From the NCBI GenBank assembly GCA_023665805.1, contig JAMPDJ010000023.1:1-33965 (forward strand): DNA of 33,965 nt, written 5' to 3'. The stretch comes from Bacteroides sp. (GTDB lineage: Bacteria; Bacteroidota; Bacteroidia; Bacteroidales; Bacteroidaceae). Numbering within the stretch: the first letter of the stretch is position 1; each line of letters starts with the position of its first letter. A program made the position numbers and the translations under genes. Below are positions 22,652-31,763 of this stretch, piece by piece. The notes under the pieces are model-generated. The model was not told the origin of the DNA. It saw only the letters and a program-made list of their open reading frames with translations, and ran no database searches.

Positions 22652-25012
22652 TCATTTCAATACAACTATGCGTGTAACCACTGTCCTACCGGCATCGGCC
22701 GTGTTACACACCACGTGATACACTCCGCTGGGTACACGATCGCCATTCATGTTGCAACAGTTCCAACGCACTGTACCACCTTGGCTTTTTGCCCCCCAGA
22801 CGGCATGCCCGGATGAAGATAGTATCTTCACCTCGGCTCCATCGGTAAGCCCCTGAACGGTAACTACAGTATTGGTTCCTGGACGTACCGGGTTGGGATA
22901 AGCCAGGACGTTCTCCTCCTGCAACATATCATCAGGTTCGGTAACACGACCTTCAAAACTGCACAAGCCCACATCGGTACCAAACATAACACATCCGGTT
23001 CGAGGATGAACAGCAATACTGTGTATACAATCGGATAGCAGAGGCGAGTTGTCCTTGGTGAAATGATATATGGTTTCCTGGCCATCGTGACTGACAAGAT
23101 AGACACCATTGCGCAAAGTGCCTATCCACTTGCGATTGGATGGGTCCACGGCTATGCATGTGATGTCCACACCGGCAAGCAGATAGTCGGCCAAACCGCT
23201 ACCATCATTACGACTACGCTTGATTTGATGGAAACGGAAATCGGACTCGAACCAATCCTGCGGACTGGTAATGACGAAAAGCCCCTCATTGGTGCCACAC
23301 CATATTTGACGGTCACGGTCCTCTGTCATGCAGTAGAACAGGGAAGGATTGACTGTGGTGCCATCCTGATTGGTGATGCTGCTGCGCAGGAGATGGCGGT
23401 CGTCATCGGGAACGTTCAATGTGCTCCCAGTATCGAAACCGAAGAATCCGTTGGGACCACCGTCATAGCTGACAAGGAAATTGATGTCGTGCGAGCTGAA
23501 AAGGTATTGATAGACATTCTCGGCACCGACTATCTCGGGATAATAGAGTGCCAGCCACTTACCATCGGGACGCAGGATACGCACGATGGTGTCCGTCTGC
23601 TGATTGGCCATCCAAAGGTTTCCACGCTTGTCATATTGCAATGCGGTACAGGTACAATAATTCCAAGGGTACGAAGATGCGTTGTCAATGCAAGACAGAG
23701 GGGAATTTTCATAGTTATAGAGCTTGATGAACTCCACTTCCTCGCCCTCACCACGACGGTATTCGTGCAGTCCGTTACGGGAAACGGCACCGAAAAAGTG
23801 GTTGGAATCCGCCGGATCTTGTACCAAGTCCACGCTATTGTAGTGAGACAAGCGCGGATAATCCGCATGCAGTGCATTCTCGTCAAACAATGTCCAGCGA
23901 GCGGTACTTCCGTCATCCTCCATGAACATGAAAGTCGCGGGGTAATAAGCAGCCAGTTGCGTGTTGATGCCACCGGCCACCAAAAGGCGGTCATCAACAT
24001 AATGCATGTGATAGAAGAGATCACGACGCGGCGAGTTGATATCGAAAACACGGGCTTGCTCAAGGAATGCAGCATCACGCATGTCGTATCTGTTCAACCC
24101 TGCAATGCCCTCGGCAATATAGTAACGCCCATCAAGGAAAGTGATATCGTAGATATCCTTTTGGTGAGGAAAGTTTATGTTTATCCAACGGCTGGTAAAT
24201 TCATCTTCCCATATATATATACGCGATGGCATTCCAAACATCAGCCTGTCTTCGGTAGCGGCAAGAAACGTGATGTCGTTGGGGATGATGTCCAACGGAC
24301 TTCCGTTTAACTGTATCTCGGATATGCCGTGAGCCTTGCGCCCTATTATGTGGTTGTCAAACGCGACCAACTGCAGATAAACCTCTTCACTGACAGGAGT
24401 AGTCCACAACCCCTTGTCGTGCATGTTGGCAGTGACGGGAAACTTGTAAAGACCACGATTTGTGGCCACATACAACATGCCATTCACCTCCACCATGGAA
24501 TACGGCCTGCCATTAAAAGAGCGGTAGGTTTCCCTCACCACAGCCTCGCGGCAATCTATCGCTATTATGCCGTTATCACTGCAAAGGTATGCCGTCTCGC
24601 CCACCTGCCCTATGCCGTTGATGTTGTCTCCCAAGATGGAATTGTCCATTAGGGCGGAAATATTGACAATGTCGTCATCGGCATCCAAGATATCCATATT
24701 ACCGGAGGAATAGATGATAATCAAGCGTCCGGTGGCATTATTATAAGATATGTGTGCTATTTCCTTATCGCTAAGATCATGCACGCAATCATAGGTCTTG
24801 ACGCTTCCATCTGTGATGTCGTAGCGCACAAGATTGCCTGTACGCGAATCATACGTTCCACTTCCCTTGGCCAGGCAATACACGTAATCACCGGCAGCCT
24901 GTACACGAATCGCCTCGTTATAAGACGGATACACCTGCCACCCCTCGGTTTGAGAATACGAGAAGAGGCAGGTGCATATGCTCAGTATGACAAGTAAAAA
25001 AGCTCGGCACAT
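22652..25012 (-). CDS. porZ: PorZ-like type IX secretion protein (two beta-propellers and sorting domain)
   Basis: This protein of about 786 residues has the signal MCRAFLLVILSICTCLFSYS and then two propellers. The repeats include YVYCLAKGSGTYDSRTGNLV, ITDGSVKTYDCVHDLSDKEI, ETAYLCSDNGIIAIDC, GMLYVATNRGLYKFPV, REIWCGTNEGLFVI-type blades and IAVHPRTGCVMFGTDVGLCS. The last 80 residues are a type A T9SS sorting domain (VLAYPNPVRPGTNTVVTV to VVTRIVVLK). Length and architecture match Porphyromonas PorZ, a component of the surface attachment complex that delivers anionic LPS to secreted cargo. I chose the ATG at 25012, 1 nt after the wzc stop, because the longer frame overlaps wzc without a signal. 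Position between wzc and wzi ties secretion to surface polysaccharide. Confidence 0.85.
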   Translation of the reverse strand: MCRAFLLVILSICTCLFSYSQTEGWQVYPSYNEAIRVQAAGDYVYCLAKGSGTYDSRTGNLVRYDITDGSVKTYDCVHDLSDKEIAHISYNNATGRLIIIYSSGNMDILDADDDIVNISALMDNSILGDNINGIGQVGETAYLCSDNGIIAIDCREAVVRETYRSFNGRPYSMVEVNGMLYVATNRGLYKFPVTANMHDKGLWTTPVSEEVYLQLVAFDNHIIGRKAHGISEIQLNGSPLDIIPNDITFLAATEDRLMFGMPSRIYIWEDEFTSRWININFPHQKDIYDITFLDGRYYIAEGIAGLNRYDMRDAAFLEQARVFDINSPRRDLFYHMHYVDDRLLVAGGINTQLAAYYPATFMFMEDDGSTARWTLFDENALHADYPRLSHYNSVDLVQDPADSNHFFGAVSRNGLHEYRRGEGEEVEFIKLYNYENSPLSCIDNASSYPWNYCTCTALQYDKRGNLWMANQQTDTIVRILRPDGKWLALYYPEIVGAENVYQYLFSSHDINFLVSYDGGPNGFFGFDTGSTLNVPDDDRHLLRSSITNQDGTTVNPSLFYCMTEDRDRQIWCGTNEGLFVITSPQDWFESDFRFHQIKRSRNDGSGLADYLLAGVDITCIAVDPSNRKWIGTLRNGVYLVSHDGQETIYHFTKDNSPLLSDCIHSIAVHPRTGCVMFGTDVGLCSFEGRVTEPDDMLQEENVLAYPNPVRPGTNTVVTVQGLTDGAEVKILSSSGHAVWGAKSQGGTVRWNCCNMNGDRVPSGVYHVVCNTADAGRTVVTRIVVLK

Positions 25013-25013
25013 G

Positions 25014-27491
25014 CTATTTTTCAATATGTGAACCGCTATTCGTACCGCTGTGATAATTACCGTAGCCATACCTGTAACCTCCATAAGAAGCATAGCGAAG
25101 GGCATGCGTGCGTTTGCTGACATCCACACCGTTGAGCACAAGATTGCATTTGGGCAACTTTCTATTCTCCGCGATGTCATTAATGAGTTCCATGCTTGCC
25201 TTAAGGCTGTAATCAGCACGCAATACTATGAGCGTGAGGTCGGCAACACGTCCTATCACAAGCGTATCCGCAACATTGGCAATGGGAGAAGTATCAAGAA
25301 TGACATAGTCATATTTGGTACGCAGGTACTCGACTGCCTTGTCAAGTTGAGAAGAACCTATAAGCTCGGCCGGGTTGGGAGGAATGATACCTGCCGGCAA
25401 CACATCCATGTTCTTGTGGAAACCGGATGGAATAATTTGTGCGTCCAACAGGTCATAATCCAATTCATCCGAACACAGGAAATTGACAATGCCCTGCTTG
25501 GTGGCTTTCAGACCGAACAATGAAACCAAACGGGGACGACGGATATCCAAACCCACGACTACCACCTTCTTGCCAAGACATGCTAGGGACATGGCAAGAT
25601 TAACACTCACGAAAGTCTTGCCTTCGCCAGGAATGCATGATGTGGAGATAATGACCTGCTCCTTTGGTTTCATGCAGAAAAACACGTTGGTCCTAAGACC
25701 TCGGAAAGCCTCTTCCAGGATATTGTTCTGGTTTTCCTTCACAGCCACGCCTTTGCCACCTGCATTAAGGCTGTCCTTATCCAAGGGAAGGTCGGCAAGG
25801 ATAGGCAGATTTGTATAGTTTTCAATATCTTCACGACCATTTATCTTGAAACGGAGCATTTCCATAAGCAGCAAAAGACCTATGGGCAATGCTACGCCCA
25901 AAATCAAAGCAGCCAACAGAACAACGCTACCCTTGGGGCTGACCTTTCCAAGGATAATGGGGGCATCAATGATACGTCCCTTGGCTGCGGTGCTATAGAG
26001 TTGGATAAAGTTTTCTTCACGTTTCTGCAACAAGGTCAAGTACAATTCCGACTGCAGTGTCTGCTGACGAGCTATACCTGTGAGCATACGTTCTTGAGTG
26101 GGCGTCTTCTGAATACGACTCATGGATGCGCTGTATTCTTTCTCCAATGCCGTCTTGCGCATCTCCATGTTATGGAAGATGCTGGCCATATTGCTTTGGA
26201 TTGAGGGCCACATATCCGATATTTCCTTAGTAATCTGAATAACCAACGGGTTGTCCTCACCGCTACCCCTCAGGTAACGATTGCGCGTCAGCACCTTTTC
26301 GTTGTATTTGGTCATCATGTTTATCAAAGGAGCTACCATGGGGCTGTTTTCCAAACCAAGATTGGCAGGGATAACCTGTAAATAATTATCAGGGGCTGAC
26401 ATATAGTCCACCAAAGTCTTCATGATACTGTACTGAGTTTGCGCCTCTGCCAATTCACGTTTGTATGACTCATTGGTCTGTAGGGCGGAAGTGGCATCAT
26501 TGGCAAGATTTATCAGTTCATTGCTCTTTTTGTAAGACTCCATGCTGCCCTCGGTAACATCCAATTCCCTTTTGATGTCTTCCAGACGCTCTGCGATAAA
26601 TTCCTCCGTATTGCGGGCAACTTCGTTCTTGTCCTCATTGGCATCCTCATTGTAACAAACCACCAGTTCTCGCAAATAATCCAAGGCGCGCTGCGGCTTG
26701 GTATCATTCAGACTGACATTAGCAACAGTGGTAGTCTTGGATGTAGGAGCAGCCGACAATCCGAGAGAGTATGCCCGTCCAATGAATTGCGGCGCACATA
26801 TAGTCACATACAGTTTCTTACCGTCCTGCATTCTCTCCGCCACTTCCGAAACGGCATCATTGGGCAGACCGCCATTGTTGAGGACATTTTCTTGGATATA
26901 CAACATTCCATAAGGAGTGGCTATAGTGTCAGGCAATTGCCTTATGTCCGAAGCAAAAGTTATGTCCTTGGGATTCTTCTCATCAAAATACCCATCCAAA
27001 TGGTAGCCTTTGTCCGTCTTTGTTATTACAAAAGACAACTTGGAACGCAAGTCATTCAAGCCGGCCTCCTCCAAATCCAGAAGTATGGGACTGTTCTTGT
27101 ACAACTCGGTCTTAACGAAAGTCCCATCCAGAAAATACTGGACATACAGTTTGAGATTCTTAGCCACCTTGGTCGACAAAGATGCGCTACACAGAATCTC
27201 CAACTCGTTCTCGAATCCGTTGGAATTGGACATCAGCCCCAACTCGTCCAACGCAATCCCCATTCCACGACTGCCTCCACCGCCTTTTTCCGCATCTTTG
27301 ACCAGCATCTTCATGGAAGCGGAATACACTGGAGCCTTGTATCTCAAGTAAAACAGGGATGCCGACACACAGAGTATCATCGAAATCAGCACCCAATACC
27401 AGTTCAAATAAAAAAGGGTCCATAGCTTCTTCAAATCAAATGCACTCTCTTCCTCACCGACAGACGCTTTTGTTTTAGGGAAATCTACCAT
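25014..27491 (-). CDS. wzc: Wzc-type polysaccharide co-polymerase and tyrosine autokinase
   Basis: This 825-residue inner-membrane protein begins with a cytoplasmic tail and a transmembrane segment (LNWYWVLISMILCVSASLFY). A large periplasmic Wzz-like domain with coiled coils follows, then a second membrane helix (VVLLAALILGVALPIGLLLL). The cytoplasmic BY-kinase domain has Walker A SCIPGEGKTFVSVNLA (about residues 618-632), Walker A' VVVGLDIRRPRL and Walker B YVILDTSP. The C-terminus is tyrosine-rich (LRYASYGGYRYGYGNYHSG), the usual autophosphorylation cluster. The kinase controls polymer length and export with a Wza partner, and such a partner is encoded at 31764. It leads a unit with porZ and wzi from the promoter at 27565-27596. 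Confidence 0.95.
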   Translation of the reverse strand: MVDFPKTKASVGEEESAFDLKKLWTLFYLNWYWVLISMILCVSASLFYLRYKAPVYSASMKMLVKDAEKGGGGSRGMGIALDELGLMSNSNGFENELEILCSASLSTKVAKNLKLYVQYFLDGTFVKTELYKNSPILLDLEEAGLNDLRSKLSFVITKTDKGYHLDGYFDEKNPKDITFASDIRQLPDTIATPYGMLYIQENVLNNGGLPNDAVSEVAERMQDGKKLYVTICAPQFIGRAYSLGLSAAPTSKTTTVANVSLNDTKPQRALDYLRELVVCYNEDANEDKNEVARNTEEFIAERLEDIKRELDVTEGSMESYKKSNELINLANDATSALQTNESYKRELAEAQTQYSIMKTLVDYMSAPDNYLQVIPANLGLENSPMVAPLINMMTKYNEKVLTRNRYLRGSGEDNPLVIQITKEISDMWPSIQSNMASIFHNMEMRKTALEKEYSASMSRIQKTPTQERMLTGIARQQTLQSELYLTLLQKREENFIQLYSTAAKGRIIDAPIILGKVSPKGSVVLLAALILGVALPIGLLLLMEMLRFKINGREDIENYTNLPILADLPLDKDSLNAGGKGVAVKENQNNILEEAFRGLRTNVFFCMKPKEQVIISTSCIPGEGKTFVSVNLAMSLACLGKKVVVVGLDIRRPRLVSLFGLKATKQGIVNFLCSDELDYDLLDAQIIPSGFHKNMDVLPAGIIPPNPAELIGSSQLDKAVEYLRTKYDYVILDTSPIANVADTLVIGRVADLTLIVLRADYSLKASMELINDIAENRKLPKCNLVLNGVDVSKRTHALRYASYGGYRYGYGNYHSGTNSGSHIEK

Positions 27492-27564
27492 AGTTCAGTT
27501 ATTTTGTATGCCTAAAAGCATTTATTGTTTAGCACGCCAGAATATACAATCAACGTTTGTTTGA

Positions 27565-27596
27565 CAAAAATACTACACTTTTATTTAATTTGCAAA
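27565..27596 (-). promoter_or_regulatory. Promoter of the wzc-porZ-wzi unit
   Basis: Minus-strand TTTG (27593-27596), 20 nt, then TATTTTTG (27565-27572), an exact consensus match. The wzc ATG is about 70 nt downstream, and the leader shows no obvious hairpin switch. Confidence 0.8.
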
Positions 27597-27665
27597 TAAT
27601 CCCGTCAATTAAAGTACAAAACAACAAAAAGAAGCCGGCAAAGACACCTTTTAGTTTTTTTTTTG

Positions 27666-27673
27666 TATCTTTG
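27666..27673 (+). promoter_or_regulatory. Probable -7 element of the divergent plus-strand unit
   Basis: TATCTTTG lies 14 nt before the ATG at 27688, after a T-rich tract. No TTTG is found at -33, so it may be weak or activator-dependent. The transcript leader would be only a few nucleotides. Confidence 0.5.
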
Positions 27674-27687
27674 CCAAATAATATCGT

Positions 27688-28281
27688 ATGCAAGAGAAAA
27701 GCGGACCTATGCTTCACAAACATTTGATTTGGGCTTGCGATTTAATCGTCCTGAATGCCTGTTGCCTGACCGTACTACAAGCATGGCTTGTGGGGATGGA
27801 TTGGATATGGGGATTGTCGCTATTGAACTGCATATCCGTGATTGCACTGCGGCTGTGGCTCATGAGGTCTTTGCGCATATCCTGGACGACAAGTCCTCTT
27901 AATCGCGGATTGAAACGGGCCGCAGACATAATGCTGGCAATGTTATTCATGGCGACTGCATTCCCGATTTTAATCCTTATCCAGGCAGTCATAATCAAAA
28001 GCAACAAACGCCACAAAGGCCCGTTGTTTTCTGCAAATGAGATATGCGTTGGAGAAGCAAGGCGTTTCACAGCCCTGACGTTCAGCAACTGCCCGCCATG
28101 TAAAGGATTAAGCATAGGAATGACTCCGTTGGTGATGTACTTGCTTAAAGGAACAATATCCTTAAGCGACATATCCTCGCTATCCATAACGCACGCCATA
28201 GTTGACATGCCAGAAGGATTTTCGGAGCCACGACAAGACAAACCGTCTGACGACATCGCGGACAAACACGCAGAGGACTGA
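27688..28281 (+). CDS. Sugar-transferase-like pseudoenzyme (degenerate WbaP/PglC fold)
   Basis: This 197-residue protein has two N-terminal hydrophobic segments (residues about 12-58) and then a region matching polyisoprenyl-phosphate hexose-1-phosphate transferases. LNRGLKRAADIMLAMLFM and TAFPILILIQAVIIK match the reentrant membrane helix, GPLFSANEICVGEARRFTAL replaces the usual F-x-Q-x-R-x-G block, and LSIGMTPLVMYLLKGTISLS matches TSLDELPQLxNVLKGDMSLV. The catalytic Asp-Glu dyad aligns to Gly144-Met145, while the flanking Pro147 and Lys154-Gly155 are kept. A hydrophilic tail replaces the usual end. It should not be an active transferase. It is divergent from wzc and heads a plus-strand run, so a regulatory or scaffold role in polymer synthesis is possible. 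Confidence 0.65.
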   Translation: MQEKSGPMLHKHLIWACDLIVLNACCLTVLQAWLVGMDWIWGLSLLNCISVIALRLWLMRSLRISWTTSPLNRGLKRAADIMLAMLFMATAFPILILIQAVIIKSNKRHKGPLFSANEICVGEARRFTALTFSNCPPCKGLSIGMTPLVMYLLKGTISLSDISSLSITHAIVDMPEGFSEPRQDKPSDDIADKHAED

Positions 28282-28320
28282 TGTTCCACAGGTAGTTTCC
28301 ACAATAAAACATAATACGTC

Positions 28321-28941
28321 ATGAACATATTCAAGAAAGCATTTCGAAAGAAAAAATCCGAAGAAACTATAGGAGGCATAGAGGATTTTATGCTACTCAT
28401 ACGAGTATATTACCAGGCAGCCATCGCTGCCCAAATAGGAATCAGCAACCTGTCTGCATTGCCGGATCTGAGGATCTTCAAACAGACTTATCATGTTGCA
28501 ACGCAAAACAACAAGTTGGGATTGGCAGAGAAGAAACAATGCAAGAAAATGCTGCAAGGCATTTACAGCATGAGCGATGACTTTTTCAAGGAAATAGACT
28601 TGAGCATCAAGAAGCGTTGCCGTACAATGCAGGATGTTCAACCTTACCTGTTGCAATTCCAAGGATTCACTCAAGACCTCATGATGCTCATGGGTAACCT
28701 CATGCAATGGAAATTCCGTCTTCCAGCCTTCTTCCATAAGGCCATGCGCAGAATGGTGGAGAAGCAAATACATGAGATAACCACACGCACGGATTGGAAA
28801 GACGACGGCGTGCGCCGTGCCTGCATTTCTGTACGCAAATACCAGGCAGCATTGTCATACACCGAAGCATGGATGACAGAATACGTACATACTACTGTCA
28901 TGCTGGCCAAAAAGGAAAAAAGACCACAAAACAAGGACTAA
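28321..28941 (+). CDS. Conserved-looking hypothetical protein upstream of zapA
   Basis: This 206-residue, basic, mostly alpha-helical protein has no signal peptide or membrane segment. The N-terminus is rich in lysine (MNIFKKAFRKKKSEET). Later segments are amphipathic helices (EDFMLLIRVYYQAAIAAQIG, YLLQFQGFTQDLMMLMGNLM, RRACISVRKYQAALSYTEAW) and the C-terminus is charged (KKEKRPQNKD). No family is recognised. It begins 39 nt after the pseudo-sugar-transferase and ends 6 nt before the next ORF, inside a run leading to zapA and rny. Context suggests a cytoplasmic protein linked to cell division or RNA decay, but function is unknown. Confidence 0.75.
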   Translation: MNIFKKAFRKKKSEETIGGIEDFMLLIRVYYQAAIAAQIGISNLSALPDLRIFKQTYHVATQNNKLGLAEKKQCKKMLQGIYSMSDDFFKEIDLSIKKRCRTMQDVQPYLLQFQGFTQDLMMLMGNLMQWKFRLPAFFHKAMRRMVEKQIHEITTRTDWKDDGVRRACISVRKYQAALSYTEAWMTEYVHTTVMLAKKEKRPQNKD

Positions 28942-28947
28942 GGAAGA

Positions 28948-29247
28948 ATGAATCAGGAAGTCGTCTCGCTAATCTCACGTCTGGAAACTCGAACTCGCCA
29001 GCTGATGCTGCAATATGAGAAAATGCAACAGCAGTTGAAAGAAACAGAGCAAAAACTTGCCGAACAGAAAGAATACGGCAAGGCCTTGGAGGAAGAGAAC
29101 CATGAATTGGAGGAAAAATACGCCCGGCTTAAAATGGCTCGTTTGGTGGACATGGTCGATGACGATGATTTAAGAACCGCACGCAAACGTATAAACAAGA
29201 TGATTGCGTCTGTGGACAAATGCCTGGCCACTCTGAAAGTTCAATAG
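28948..29247 (+). CDS. Small coiled-coil protein next to zapA
   Basis: This 99-residue protein is nearly all coiled coil from residues about 5 to 70, with regular hydrophobic spacing and strong Q/E/K content (LMLQYEKMQQQLKETEQKLA, EEENHELEEKYARLKMARLV). It ends in a short helix pair, RKRINKMIASVDKCLATL. Size and composition resemble the small coiled-coil partners of Z-ring proteins, such as ZapB in Proteobacteria, though no homology to ZapB is claimed. It lies 68 nt before zapA and 6 nt after the helical hypothetical gene. A division role is inference from adjacency. Confidence 0.8.
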   Translation: MNQEVVSLISRLETRTRQLMLQYEKMQQQLKETEQKLAEQKEYGKALEEENHELEEKYARLKMARLVDMVDDDDLRTARKRINKMIASVDKCLATLKVQ

Positions 29248-29315
29248 CGAAAACGAGAAGCCTATAGCCCACGTACCAATTATCCATATAACTTGCCTAA
29301 TATCCACTAATTACC

Positions 29316-29621
29316 ATGGACGACAAACAGAACATCACCATACGCTTCGGCTCCTGCGACATTTCCATGACTGTCAGTCGCAAAGACGAACACCTATATC
29401 GCAATGCAGAGGAACTGATGAAGAAAAGATACGCCTTCTATACAGACACCTATAAAGGACAGGACAAGGAACGTTATCTGATACTGAGTATGCTGGACAT
29501 TGCCGTACAATTGCAATACGCGCAAGAAACCAGTAATGCCAACGACAGAATGCTGTTTGACAAGTTAACACCACTGGTAGAAGATATTGAAAACAAGTTA
29601 GACCAGCAAAAACTCACATGA
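29316..29621 (+). CDS. zapA: Cell division protein ZapA
   Basis: This 101-residue protein has the ZapA pattern: NITIRFGSCDISMTVSRKDE at the start, EHLYRNAEELMKKRYAFYTD, LILSMLDIAVQLQYAQETS, and a C-terminal coiled coil (LFDKLTPLVEDIENKLDQQK). ZapA dimers bind FtsZ filaments through the N-terminal head and bundle them at mid-cell, while the helix tetramerises. Length is normal for the family. In many Bacteroidetes zapA sits just upstream of rny, as here (82 nt). Confidence 0.93.
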   Translation: MDDKQNITIRFGSCDISMTVSRKDEHLYRNAEELMKKRYAFYTDTYKGQDKERYLILSMLDIAVQLQYAQETSNANDRMLFDKLTPLVEDIENKLDQQKLT

Positions 29622-29703
29622 ACCTCAAGTTGGGCAACACAGAGGAACCACACATAAAAAACAAGAACACTATTATACATTATTATTTATATAAATAGCA
29701 AAC

Positions 29704-31251
29704 ATGACCGAAATAATTATTGGAATCGTCTGCGGTATTTCTTCCATAATAGCATGGTGGATTATATGGTATTTTATCGTAATACCACAGAAGCAGAAGA
29801 AGATGGAGGAAGAAATCCAGAAGGAAGCAGAAGTTCTCAAACAAAAAAAACTCCTTGAAGTCAAGGAAAAGTTCTTATCCAAGAAAAACGAGTTGGACAA
29901 GGAGATTCACCAGCGTAACCAACAATTGCAACAGGCAGAGAACCGAAACAAGCAAAGAGAGCTGACATTAAACCAACGCCAAGACGAATTGAACCGCCGC
30001 AAACAGGAAACGGAAAACATTCGTACCCGCCTTGAAAACCATCAGGCTCTTCTTGATAAGAAGGAGGAAGAATTGGATGCACGCCAGTCAGACCTCATCA
30101 ATCAAGAACGTACAAAACTGGAAGAATTATCCGGACTTTCTGCCGAGGAAGCTAAGCAACAGTTGGTGGAATCCCTCAAAGACGAAGCGCGTACCAATGC
30201 ACAGGCATACATCAATGAAATTATGGATGAAGCTAAAATCAATGCCAATAAAGAGGCCAAGCGCATAATCATCCAGAGCATACAGCGTGTGGCAACAGAA
30301 ACAGCCGTTGAAAATAGCGTAACGATTTTCCATATAGACAACGATGAAATCAAAGGGCGCATCATTGGGCGCGAAGGCCGTAACATACGTGCTTTGGAAA
30401 ATGCCACCGGTGTAGAAATTGTCGTTGATGACACTCCGGAAGCCATAGTAATCAGTGCCTTTGACCCTGTACGTCGCGAAATCTGCCGCTTGGCATTACA
30501 CCAATTGGTTTCAGACGGTCGCATCCATCCAGCACGCATCGAGGAGGTTGTAGCTAAAGTCAAGAAGCAAGTAGACGAAGAAGTATTGGAAACCGGCAAA
30601 CGTACTACCATAGACCTTGGCATTCATGGCCTGCACCCCGAGCTCATACGCATAATAGGTAAGATGAAGTACCGCAGTTCCTACGGACAAAACCTTCTTC
30701 AGCATGCAAGAGAAACAGCAAACCTATGCGCTGTCATGGCCAGCGAATTGGGTCTGAATCCCAAAAAGGCAAAACGTGCAGGCTTGCTGCATGACATAGG
30801 CAAGGTGCCTGACGAGGAACCGGAAATGCCCCATGCACTTTATGGCGCCAAACTGGCAGAGAAATACAAGGAAAAGCCGGACATCTGCAATGCCATAGGC
30901 GCCCACCACGAGGAGATGGAGATGACATCTCTCATAGCTCCCATAGTACAGGTTTGCGATGCCATCAGCGGTGCACGTCCCGGAGCACGCCGCGAAATCG
31001 TAGAAGCATACATCAAACGATTGAAAGACCTTGAAGATATCGCCATGTCTTATCCCGGCGTCACCAAGACCTACGCTATCCAAGCAGGTCGCGAACTGCG
31101 TGTCATCGTAGGCGCAGACAAGATTGATGACAAGCAAACCGAGAAACTTTCCGGCGAGATTGCCACACGCATCCAAAACGAGATGACCTATCCCGGCCAA
31201 GTAAAGATAACGGTAATACGAGAGACTCGCTCAGTAGCCTACGCAAAATAA
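29704..31251 (+). CDS. rny: Ribonuclease Y
   Basis: This 515-residue endoribonuclease starts mRNA decay at the membrane. It has an N-terminal membrane helix ([21 protein letters not shown]) and a long coiled coil to about residue 160 ([20 protein letters not shown] and following). A KH domain has [20 protein letters not shown] near residues 218-237, and the HD domain has [18 protein letters not shown] near 360. The C-terminus [18 protein letters not shown] is highly typical. Length and domains are complete. It is 82 nt downstream of zapA and 5 nt upstream of a HAD-family gene. Confidence 0.97.
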   Translation: MTEIIIGIVCGISSIIAWWIIWYFIVIPQKQKKMEEEIQKEAEVLKQKKLLEVKEKFLSKKNELDKEIHQRNQQLQQAENRNKQRELTLNQRQDELNRRKQETENIRTRLENHQALLDKKEEELDARQSDLINQERTKLEELSGLSAEEAKQQLVESLKDEARTNAQAYINEIMDEAKINANKEAKRIIIQSIQRVATETAVENSVTIFHIDNDEIKGRIIGREGRNIRALENATGVEIVVDDTPEAIVISAFDPVRREICRLALHQLVSDGRIHPARIEEVVAKVKKQVDEEVLETGKRTTIDLGIHGLHPELIRIIGKMKYRSSYGQNLLQHARETANLCAVMASELGLNPKKAKRAGLLHDIGKVPDEEPEMPHALYGAKLAEKYKEKPDICNAIGAHHEEMEMTSLIAPIVQVCDAISGARPGARREIVEAYIKRLKDLEDIAMSYPGVTKTYAIQAGRELRVIVGADKIDDKQTEKLSGEIATRIQNEMTYPGQVKITVIRETRSVAYAK

Positions 31252-31256
31252 CGACT

Positions 31257-31679
31257 ATGACCATTGCTGTAGATTTTGATGGCACTATTGTCCAGCACAA
31301 GTATCCCCGGATAGGCAAAGAGATTCCTTTCGCCATTCAAACGCTGAAAATGCTGTCGGCCGAAGGGCATCGTCTCATCCTGTGGACGGTGCGCGAAGGC
31401 CAACTTTTGGACGATGCCATACAGTGGTGCCGGGAGAGGGGCGTAGAGTTTTACGCAGCCAACAAGGATTACCCTGAAGAAACTGTCGACAACAACACCT
31501 TTTCGCGCAAATTGAAAGTCGACTTGTGGATTGACGACCGCAACATTGGAGGGCTACCTGACTGGGGAACCATATACAGAATTATTACCGAACATAAGAC
31601 ATTCGAAGAAATTATTCACGAAAGTCTACAGGCAAACACCACGGAACCTGCAACCAAACGTAAATGGTGGAAATTCTGA
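31257..31679 (+). CDS. HAD-superfamily protein, BT0820-like
   Basis: This 140-residue protein begins with HAD motif I (MTIAVDFDGTIVQHKYPRIG, Asp6 and Asp8), motif II RLILWTVREG and motif IV-like LKVDLWIDDRNIGGLPDWG. A C1-type cap is absent and there is only a small helical insert (WCRERGVEFYAANKDYPEET). This compact form is found as a short conserved Bacteroidetes protein, with a related structure from B. thetaiotaomicron (BT0820). Substrate is unknown, presumably a small phosphorylated compound. The ATG lies 5 nt after the rny stop, implying coupling, though a functional link to RNA decay is not shown. The tail is lysine- and tryptophan-rich (KRKWWKF). Confidence 0.88.
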   Translation: MTIAVDFDGTIVQHKYPRIGKEIPFAIQTLKMLSAEGHRLILWTVREGQLLDDAIQWCRERGVEFYAANKDYPEETVDNNTFSRKLKVDLWIDDRNIGGLPDWGTIYRIITEHKTFEEIIHESLQANTTEPATKRKWWKF

Positions 31680-31763
31680 TTGGTCAGATGCATTGAAGTT
31701 TGACCGTATCATCGAAATATCAAGCAATAATAACAAAAACAGAATACAGAAAAGCATCACATT

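Noticed and set aside
23063..24310. 415-codon plus ORF opposite porZ
   Set aside because: Antisense shadow with no domain, while the minus frame shows propeller blades and a sorting domain.
29622..29703. Possible 6S RNA between zapA and rny
   Set aside because: The gap is only 82 nt, too short for a 6S RNA, and no long central-bubble hairpin is evident.
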